This document shows positions 58,316 through 64,000 of a stretch of 64,000 bases of DNA, piece by piece. How positions within the stretch are numbered: position 1 is the first letter of the stretch; each line of letters begins with the position of its first letter. Made by a program: the position numbers and the translations under genes. The notes under the pieces were generated by a model. The model had not been told where the DNA came from and searched no databases. It saw only the letters and a list, made by a program, of their open reading frames with translations. The DNA comes from WRGA01 sp031553395 (GTDB taxonomy: Bacteria > Bacteroidota > Bacteroidia > Bacteroidales > WRGA01): NCBI GenBank assembly GCA_031553395.1, contig JAVBLR010000021.1:1-64000 (forward strand). The letters are read 5' to 3'.

Positions 58316-59527
58316 TCAAGCTTTCTTCTTTTTTAAATTTGGCAAAAACACTGTAATCAAACCAATTAATGGCAGATAAGCACAAACTTGATATACATAC
58401 TCTATGCTTGTTTTGTCTGCCAGTTTTCCAAGTAAAGCCGAACTGATTCCTGCAATTCCAAATGCAAAACCAAAGAAAAAGCCGGCAATTGTTCCTAATT
58501 TTCCGGGAACTAATTCCTGTGCATATACCAAAATTGCCGAAAAAGCAGAAGAAAGAATTAATCCGATGCAAATGCTCAATATGATTGTCCAGAAAAGATT
58601 TACGTGAGGCATTAATAAGGTAAACGGAGCAACTCCCAAAATAGAGAGCCAAATTACATATTTACGCCCGATCTTATCACCCAACGGACCACCGATAAAT
58701 GTTCCCAATGCAACTGAAAATAAGAATATAAATAGGAATATTTGAGAATGCTGAATAGAAACTCCGAATTTATGCATCAAGTAAAATGTATAATAACTGC
58801 TAATGCTTGATGTATACACATATTTCGAAAAAACAAGCATTAATAAAATGAAAAAAGTAAATGCTATTTTTCCTTTCGAAAGTCCGTTTTCGGCTGCAGC
58901 TTTGCGGGCTTCTGATTTTGGTTTGATAAGATATAAATGATTTTTATACCAACGGCTTATCTTCAGCATTACTAAAATGCAAACCAATGCTACCAAAGAA
59001 AAACAAACAATGCTTTTTTGCCCGAAAGGAACAATTATTAATGCTGCCAATAGTGGTCCGAATGAGCCGCCAAAATTACCTCCAACCTGAAATACCGATT
59101 GGGCTAATCCCGGCTTTCCTCCCGATGCCATATAAGCCAACCGGGAAGCTTCGGGATGAAATACAGAAGAACCGATTCCTGTCAACGAAACAGCGATCAA
59201 CACTGCCGGAAAAGTGTTTGCAAAAGCCAAACAAAACAACCCTATCAAAGTAAAACACATTCCGATTGGCAATGAATACGGTTGAGGTTTTTTATCGGTA
59301 AACCATCCTACAAGTGGTTGAAACAATGATGATGACAACTGAAACGTAAGCGTTATCAATCCGATTTGTGAAAAATTAAGATGCAACGAATCTTTTATTA
59401 TTGGATAAATAGCCGGAATCAACGATTGCAACGTATCATTCGACAAATGGGAAAAGCTTAATGCCAATAAAACGGAAAAAGCTGTTCCTCCGGCTAAACT
59501 TGTACTTAGTTTTAATCTACGCATCAT
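58316..59527 (-). CDS. MFS transporter, fosmidomycin-resistance (Fsr)-like
   Basis: 403 residues from the ATG at 59527 (a second ATG follows directly at 59524). The frame runs to 59575, but the extra N-terminus is encoded by the palindromic repeat and is rejected. Twelve hydrophobic segments. Early motif SFSHLSNDTLQSLIPAIYPI and LITLTFQLSSSLFQPLVGWF are typical of the Fsr branch, and GSSVFHPEASRLAYMASGG is a strong family marker. Probably a drug or metabolite exporter. Confidence 0.88.
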   Translation of the reverse strand: MMRRLKLSTSLAGGTAFSVLLALSFSHLSNDTLQSLIPAIYPIIKDSLHLNFSQIGLITLTFQLSSSLFQPLVGWFTDKKPQPYSLPIGMCFTLIGLFCLAFANTFPAVLIAVSLTGIGSSVFHPEASRLAYMASGGKPGLAQSVFQVGGNFGGSFGPLLAALIIVPFGQKSIVCFSLVALVCILVMLKISRWYKNHLYLIKPKSEARKAAAENGLSKGKIAFTFFILLMLVFSKYVYTSSISSYYTFYLMHKFGVSIQHSQIFLFIFLFSVALGTFIGGPLGDKIGRKYVIWLSILGVAPFTLLMPHVNLFWTIILSICIGLILSSAFSAILVYAQELVPGKLGTIAGFFFGFAFGIAGISSALLGKLADKTSIEYVYQVCAYLPLIGLITVFLPNLKKKKA

Positions 59528-59542
59528 TGTTATAAATATACA

Positions 59543-59595
59543 AGTAGACGAGTTAACAAGTTGGCATTTTACCAATGCTTGTCGACTCGTCTACT
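59543..59595. repeat. Word-type inverted repeat (AGTAGACGAGT family)
   Basis: AGTAGACGAGT (59543-59553) and ACTCGTCTACT (59585-59595), 11 of 11 bp, extended inward with mismatches by AACAAGTTGGCAT / ACCAATGCTTGTC. Lies between the Fsr-like gene and pfkA. Confidence 0.8.
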
Positions 59596-59613
59596 GATTT
59601 ATTGGTTAATTAT

Positions 59614-60600
59614 TTAAATAGAAAGAATTCTTAATGTTTCAAGTAATTCTCTATTAATCGGTTTATCGTTTTTAATCGCTTTGGAAAAAGGAACGTACAC
59701 AATATTATCATTCTGGATTCCTGTCATAATATTACGCTGTCCGTCAAGCAAAGCGTCAACAGCTGCCGCACCCATACGGCTTGCTAGAATACGATCGTTT
59801 GCAGAAGGTGAACCTCCACGTTGAATATGTCCAAGAATTGTTACCCGCACATCATACTGAGGATATTCCTTTTTCATGCGTTCGGCAAGTCCCATAGCTC
59901 CACCTGTAATTTCGCTTTCGGCAACCAAAACAATACTACTGTTTTTTGATTTACGGAATCCGTTTTTAATCAATAGTTCCAATTGGTCAACTTCCGTTGC
60001 GATTTCAGGAATAATTGCCGCTTCAGCTCCGGAAGCAATTGCTCCGTTCAATGCTAAGAATCCGGCATCACGTCCCATCACTTCAATAAAAAATAACCGG
60101 TCGTGAGATGTTGCTGTGTCTCGGATTTTATCCACCGCTTGCATAATTGTATTCAAAGCAGTATCATATCCAATAGTCGTATCAGTACCGAATAAATCAT
60201 TATCAATCGTACCGGGAATTCCAACGATCGGATAATTAAATTCTTCGCTAAAAACACGAGCTCCGGTCAACGTTCCGTCTCCTCCGATTACTGCCAATGC
60301 ATCGATTTTCTCTTCCTGTAATTTATTGTAGGCTACTTCACGTCCTTCAGGAGTCTGAAATTCAGCACAACGTGCTGTTTTCAATATTGTTCCGCCTTGT
60401 TGGATTATATTACTTACATTTTGAGTTTTAAAAGGAACAATTTCACCGGTTATCAAACCTTTATATCCTCGATAAACAGCTTTTACTTCTAAGCCATTGT
60501 ATATGGCCGCACGGGTTACAGCACGAATGGCTGCATTCATTCCCGGAGCATCTCCTCCGGATGTTAACACACCTATGCATTTAATTTTTCTTTCTGTCAT
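59614..60600 (-). CDS. pfkA: ATP-dependent 6-phosphofructokinase
   Basis: 328 residues from the ATG at 60600 (MTERKIKCIGVLTSGGDAPG); an in-frame extension to 60645 has no family match. Phosphorylates fructose 6-phosphate. Motifs: GVLTSGGDAPGMNAAIRAV (about 10-28), the ATP site GGDGTLTGA and the catalytic region PGTIDNDLFGTDTTIGYDTA. PGTIDND has the Asp typical of ATP-PFK, and GGDGT (rather than GGDD) supports ATP use. A TACCTTTG -7 box lies at 60630..60623. Confidence 0.96.
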   Translation of the reverse strand: MTERKIKCIGVLTSGGDAPGMNAAIRAVTRAAIYNGLEVKAVYRGYKGLITGEIVPFKTQNVSNIIQQGGTILKTARCAEFQTPEGREVAYNKLQEEKIDALAVIGGDGTLTGARVFSEEFNYPIVGIPGTIDNDLFGTDTTIGYDTALNTIMQAVDKIRDTATSHDRLFFIEVMGRDAGFLALNGAIASGAEAAIIPEIATEVDQLELLIKNGFRKSKNSSIVLVAESEITGGAMGLAERMKKEYPQYDVRVTILGHIQRGGSPSANDRILASRMGAAAVDALLDGQRNIMTGIQNDNIVYVPFSKAIKNDKPINRELLETLRILSI

Positions 60601-60710
60601 AATTTTATAAAATAAAACGGTGCAAAGGTATGAATAAATCCACACATGCGGATGAAAACCAGTGTTACAAATTTGATAAATTAAATTTGATTCACAGTCT
60701 TTAAAATAGA

Positions 60711-60753
60711 AACAAGCAAATTAATGATTCTATTTTTCATTAATTTGCTTGTT
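60711..60753 (-). terminator. Terminator of rpiB
   Basis: Arms AACAAGCAAATTAATGA (60711-60727) and TCATTAATTTGCTTGTT (60737-60753), 17 of 17 bp with a 9-nt loop, 26 bases beyond the rpiB stop. AT-rich flanks. It separates rpiB from pfkA, so pfkA needs its own promoter. Confidence 0.85.
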
Positions 60754-60778
60754 CTTATAAAAAAATATTTTACGTCTA

Positions 60779-61219
60779 TTACATGCAAGGTATCTTTTGA
60801 ATACGAAGAGCATGCCGTCCACCTTCAAAAGGAGTTTCCAGAAACGTTGAAACAATCTCTAAAACTTCTTGTTCAGTGAGGAAACGGGCCGGTAAAGTCA
60901 AAATATTAGCATCATTATGCGCCCTGCATAAACGGGCTATTTCAGGAGTCCAGCAAAGAACAGCCCGAACACCTTGATGTTTGTTCAATACAATATTGAT
61001 ACCATTTCCTGTTCCGCAAAGGGCAATACCCGGATAACAATCTCCATTTTCCACAGCCAACGCCAATGGATGTCCAAAATCGGGATAATCAACACTTTCA
61101 GTTGAATATGCTCCAAAATCTTTGTAAATATATCCATTGCTATCCAACCAATCCATTATTCTTTGCTTTAGTTCAAATCCTGCATGGTCGGATGCTATTC
61201 CAATTACTTTAGTTTCCAA
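60779..61219 (-). CDS. rpiB: Ribose 5-phosphate isomerase B
   Basis: 146 residues. Interconverts ribose 5-phosphate and ribulose 5-phosphate. N-terminal SDHAGFELKQRIMDWL (about 10-25), active-site Cys in GIALCGTGNGINI (about 65-77) and HNDANILTLPARFL near 101-114 are intact. Encoded directly after transketolase in the minus direction, with a word palindrome between; both serve the non-oxidative pentose phosphate pathway. Confidence 0.95.
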   Translation of the reverse strand: METKVIGIASDHAGFELKQRIMDWLDSNGYIYKDFGAYSTESVDYPDFGHPLALAVENGDCYPGIALCGTGNGINIVLNKHQGVRAVLCWTPEIARLCRAHNDANILTLPARFLTEQEVLEIVSTFLETPFEGGRHALRIQKIPCM

Positions 61220-61230
61220 CGTTTTTCAAA

Positions 61231-61322
61231 GTTATGAGTTATGAGTTATGAGTTATGAGTTATGAGTACAAGGTGAAATGCTCCAACTTGTAACTCGTAA
61301 CCTGTAACTCGTAACTCGTAAC
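61231..61322. repeat. Word-type inverted repeat (GAGTTAT / GAGTTAC)
   Basis: The left arm 61231-61267 is five to six tandem AGTTATG units. The right arm 61285-61322 carries GTAACTC/GTAACCT units, whose reverse complement is AGTTACG. The two differ mainly by T versus C at one place in each unit, so an RNA hairpin would keep pairing by G-U. Lies between rpiB and transketolase. Confidence 0.85.
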
Positions 61323-61326
61323 TTTT

Positions 61327-63363
61327 TTATTTACGAATAAATTCTATTACATTATTATAAACTGTTTCGGCTGTATATCCGAATTTTTCATCCAATACTT
61401 TGAATGGAGCCGAATATCCGAAATGGTCTAATCCTTGTACAGTTCCGTTTTTGCCAACCAAGCGATACAATGTAGAAGGTAATCCGGCTGTCAAGCCGAA
61501 AACAGGAGCATTTTCAGGAATTACTTCTTCTTGATATGACATCGGTTGATTAAAAAACAATCCTTCCGAAGGTGCCGAAACAATCTGTACTTTCAATCCT
61601 TTGCGTTCGGATAATAATGCCGCAGCATCGACTAATGTCGCGACCTCCGAGCCATTCGCTAATAAAACAATATCCGGATTAGTTGCTTTTTGTACAATAT
61701 AAGCTCCTTTAGCCGATTGCAAAGCCTCATTATATCTATTGCCGGATGCAGCAGGGAGATCTTTAATATTCTGACGGGAAAGAATCAATGCTGTAGGAGT
61801 TTGAATATTTTCCATCGCTAATTTCCAAGCAACAGAAGTTTCCAAAACATCAGCCGGACGAAGCACCAACATGCTATTTTGTCCATGATGATTTTTCAAT
61901 TGTTCCATCAAGCGAATTTGCGCTTCTTGTTCTACCGGTTGATGCGTAGGTCCATCCTCTCCTACCCTGAAAGCATCGTGTGTCCAGATATATTTTACCG
62001 GAAGTTGTTGCAACGCAGCTATACGCACAGCCGGTTTCATATAATCGGAAAATACAAAAAATGTTCCGCAAGCACAGATAACGCCGCCATGTAAAGCGAT
62101 ACCGTTCATTACAGAAGCCATTGTTAATTCACAAACTCCGGCTTGCAAAAATGCTCCTGAAAAATCGCCGTTGGTAAAGGCGTGTGTATTTTTCAAGAAT
62201 CCATCGGTTTTATCTGAATTGGCAAGATCGGCAGAAGCAACAATCATATTTTCAACTTGTTTAGCCAAAACACCTAATACAGTTGATGAAGCCGCACGAG
62301 TTGCTTGTCCCGGTTTTTGCTCAATTGCGGCATAATCAATCGCCGGAGCTTCTTTTGAAAAGAATTTTTTCAATTTAGCAGCCAATTCGGCATTTCCTGA
62401 TTCCCATTTCGTTTGTTCCGCGTATTTAGCTTCTACAATTTTTTGTAATTCAGCATCACGTTTAGCATAAAATTCTTTTACATCCGGGAATATTTGGAAA
62501 GGATTTTCGGCATTTCCACCTAAATTCTCTATTGTTTTTGAAAATGATGCTCCGGCTTCACTCAGTGGCATTCCATGCGTAGCACATTGCCCTTCGTAAC
62601 ATGAGTTATCATCTTTCACAACCCCTTTACCCATGATGGTTGTACCGATAATAATTGTCGGACGTTTGCTTTCGGCGTTTGCTTTTGCTAATGCTTCGCG
62701 AATTTCCTGTGCATCATTTCCTTTAACTTGCAGCACATTCCATCCCCAAGCCTCGTATTTTTTTGCCGTATCTTCTGTTGTAACTTTATCCGTATTTGTA
62801 GAAAGTTGTACACCATTGCTATCATAGAACATAATCAGGTTGCTCAACCCCAAAAATCCGGCTAATCTTCCAGCACCTTGAGATATTTCTTCCTGAACTC
62901 CTCCGTCGGAAATAAAAGCATACGTTTTATGCGTCATCCAGTTTCCAAAGCGGGCAGCAAGAAAACGTTCGGCAATAGCAGCACCAACAGCCATTGTATG
63001 TCCTTGTCCAAGCGGACCTGATGTATTTTCGATTCCTCGTTTTATATCCACTTCGGGATGTCCGGGAGTTGGGCTCCCCCATTGACGGAATTGAGATAAT
63101 TCATCCATTGTAAACTTTCCGGTCAATGCCAAAACCGAATACAACATCGGCGACATGTGCCCCGGATCCAAAAAGAAACGGTCTCTGTTTATCCATTCCG
63201 GATTTTTTGGATCATATACCAAGAATTCTGAAAACAATACATTGATAAAATCAGCGCCACCCATTGCTCCGCCGGGATGTCCTGATTTAGCCTTTTCTAC
63301 CATTGAAGCAGAAAGAATGCGGATATTATCGGCCGCACGATTCATAATTTTGATGTCGTTCAT
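61327..63363 (-). CDS. tkt: Transketolase
   Basis: 678 residues, full length. Thiamine diphosphate-dependent transfer of two-carbon units in the pentose phosphate pathway. N-terminal domain with KAKSGHPGGAMGGADFI (about 23-39), TPP-binding SDGGVQEEISQGAGRLAGFL (about 151-170, with FYDSNG), middle pyrimidine domain with GEDGPTHQPVEQ (about 463-474). The motif start is SDGG rather than the usual GDGx, which is tolerated in some Bacteroidetes sequences. A TACTTTTG -7 box lies at 63398..63391, about 28 bases before the start. Confidence 0.96.
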   Translation of the reverse strand: MNDIKIMNRAADNIRILSASMVEKAKSGHPGGAMGGADFINVLFSEFLVYDPKNPEWINRDRFFLDPGHMSPMLYSVLALTGKFTMDELSQFRQWGSPTPGHPEVDIKRGIENTSGPLGQGHTMAVGAAIAERFLAARFGNWMTHKTYAFISDGGVQEEISQGAGRLAGFLGLSNLIMFYDSNGVQLSTNTDKVTTEDTAKKYEAWGWNVLQVKGNDAQEIREALAKANAESKRPTIIIGTTIMGKGVVKDDNSCYEGQCATHGMPLSEAGASFSKTIENLGGNAENPFQIFPDVKEFYAKRDAELQKIVEAKYAEQTKWESGNAELAAKLKKFFSKEAPAIDYAAIEQKPGQATRAASSTVLGVLAKQVENMIVASADLANSDKTDGFLKNTHAFTNGDFSGAFLQAGVCELTMASVMNGIALHGGVICACGTFFVFSDYMKPAVRIAALQQLPVKYIWTHDAFRVGEDGPTHQPVEQEAQIRLMEQLKNHHGQNSMLVLRPADVLETSVAWKLAMENIQTPTALILSRQNIKDLPAASGNRYNEALQSAKGAYIVQKATNPDIVLLANGSEVATLVDAAALLSERKGLKVQIVSAPSEGLFFNQPMSYQEEVIPENAPVFGLTAGLPSTLYRLVGKNGTVQGLDHFGYSAPFKVLDEKFGYTAETVYNNVIEFIRK

Positions 63364-63390
63364 ATTGTAAGTGTGTTAATTTCGAAAACG

Positions 63391-63398
63391 CAAAAGTA
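63391..63398 (-). promoter_or_regulatory. -7 box of transketolase
   Basis: TACTTTTG on the minus strand, in the TAnnTTTG consensus, 28 bases before the ATG. No matching -33 element seen. Confidence 0.45.
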
Positions 63399-63522
63399 AC
63401 ATTTAAAGCCTAATAATAAAAGCTTTTGCACATACTTAAATTATCAAATTGTATTGAAAAATAAGTTCCAATTGCCATCATTTACCTTTGAAAAACAAGA
63501 AGATGTTATATGATATTGTATT

Positions 63523-63554
63523 TTTGATAGTTGAAAAATCTTTTTTTACTTTTG
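63523..63554 (+). promoter_or_regulatory. Promoter of the small membrane protein gene
   Basis: TTTG (63523-63526) and TACTTTTG (63547-63554) are separated by 20 bases, a good Bacteroidetes -33/-7 pair. The predicted leader is about 55 bases. Confidence 0.6.
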
Positions 63555-63612
63555 TTAAAAATATACATTAAATCATCATAAATAAACTATTTAGCAAAGC
63601 AATCTCAACGTT

Positions 63613-63906
63613 ATGATTCATGACATTTTGATATTTGTGGGGTATTTTGATTGGGTTGTGATATTCATATTAATTTTCTTGAATATAAAATATTGGAATT
63701 CTGACAAATATATCTCCGGTTGTTTACTTCTTCCTACCTTTGGATTGGTATTACCTATTCTTTCAATAATAATGGAATTTGCAATAAATAGTCCAAAAAA
63801 AGGAGAAGTATTTGACAGTTTTACTATGTTGTATGTTTATTTCAGATTTCCTTTATATTGGATTCTATTTCTCATTCAGTATATGATTCTAAAAATCAGA
63901 GGTTAA
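63613..63906 (+). CDS. Small membrane protein of unknown function
   Basis: 97 residues with three hydrophobic segments (about 7-27 FVGYFDWVVIFILIFLNIKY, about 33-55 YISGCLLLPTFGLVLPILSI, and about 72-93 MLYVYFRFPLYWILFLIQYM). No recognised domain. It has its own promoter-like sequence and lies divergent from transketolase. Alternative: a fragment of a larger membrane protein, but the start and stop look intact. Confidence 0.6.
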   Translation: MIHDILIFVGYFDWVVIFILIFLNIKYWNSDKYISGCLLLPTFGLVLPILSIIMEFAINSPKKGEVFDSFTMLYVYFRFPLYWILFLIQYMILKIRG

Positions 63907-63978
63907 ATCTGTCACTTTAAGTAATCAAGTCTCGACAGCAAAATGTTATTTGTTATACCATTTTAATCGGATCAAAAT

Positions 63979-64000
63979 ATGAAATTTTCTATTTTTTATC
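63979..64000 (+). CDS. Possible start of a gene cut by the window end
   Basis: ATG at 63979 opens a frame reading MKFSIFY, the beginning of a typical signal peptide or membrane protein. Only 22 bases are visible, so nothing more can be said. Confidence 0.25.

Noticed and set aside
61231..61267. CRISPR-like tandem repeats
   Set aside because: Units of 7 bp without spacers, with an inverted second arm; no cas genes.

Overview
This window is AT-rich chromosomal DNA from a Bacteroidetes bacterium, most likely of the order Bacteroidales (Dysgonomonadaceae/Paludibacteraceae-like; the family is an inference). The evidence is: secreted proteins with type IX secretion (T9SS) C-terminal sorting domains; an ECF sigma / FecR / STN-receptor relay of the Bacteroidetes kind; BACON domains; reverse rubrerythrin with a PerR-type regulator; an SDR in the place of UxuB; promoters with a TAnnTTTG -7 box; and the order YajC-YbbR-CoaE. 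There is no prophage, insertion sequence, rRNA or CRISPR array. The only RNA gene I can support is tRNA-Cys(GCA).

Layout. 0-0.9 kb: a HigBA-type toxin-antitoxin pair whose promoter is spanned by a perfect palindrome. 0.9-9.8 kb (minus strand): an envelope/secretion block with a helix-hairpin-helix beta-barrel protein, a small barrel, a short tail-anchored exported protein and two T9SS cargo proteins, one of 1468 residues with FG-GAP repeats. 9.8-10.6 kb: an 850-base spacer rich in hairpins. 10.6-16.4 kb (plus): an RND efflux pump (adaptor, pump, TolC-like channel). 16.7-23.1 kb (plus): an ECF sigma, a FecR anti-sigma and an STN/beta-barrel receptor, continuing directly into a Gfo/Idh/MocA oxidoreductase and a radical SAM/SPASM enzyme. 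This is the best candidate for an undescribed system. 23.2-30.3 kb (minus): chorismate synthase, GcvP, lipoproteins, a metallo-beta-lactamase-fold hydrolase and RsmG. 30.5-31.6 kb: tRNA-Cys followed by a lone, very AT-rich gene with a divergent nucleotide-cyclase-like sequence pattern. 31.9-39.7 kb: a glucuronoxylan/glucuronate module (GH115, GH2, UxuA, SDR, and a divergent AraC regulator). 39.9-46.7 kb: housekeeping genes (NusB, YajC, YbbR, CoaE, S41 protease, Mrp, TrmB). 46.8-51.2 kb: a BACON/LRR lipoprotein, reverse rubrerythrin, PerR, GcvH and PurE. 51.3-56.9 kb: WbqC, two unequal signal peptidases, DapB and CysK. 57.2-63.4 kb: two transporters, then PfkA, RpiB and transketolase. 63.6 kb to the end: a small membrane protein and possibly the start of another gene.

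Functional links. The GH115/GH2/UxuA/SDR set forms a path from glucuronic-acid side chains of xylan to 2-keto-3-deoxygluconate. PfkA/RpiB/Tkt serve glycolysis and the non-oxidative pentose phosphate pathway. PerR, with a 7-1-7 operator in its own leader, probably controls the adjacent peroxidase. GcvP and GcvH are parts of the same complex but lie 23 kb apart.

The most striking non-coding signal is a family of intergenic inverted repeats. At ten or more places the two arms are built from a short (about 7-9 nt) word repeated several times, with the reverse complement of that word in the other arm. The word differs between sites. One site is a 70-bp palindrome with no loop and a single mismatch.
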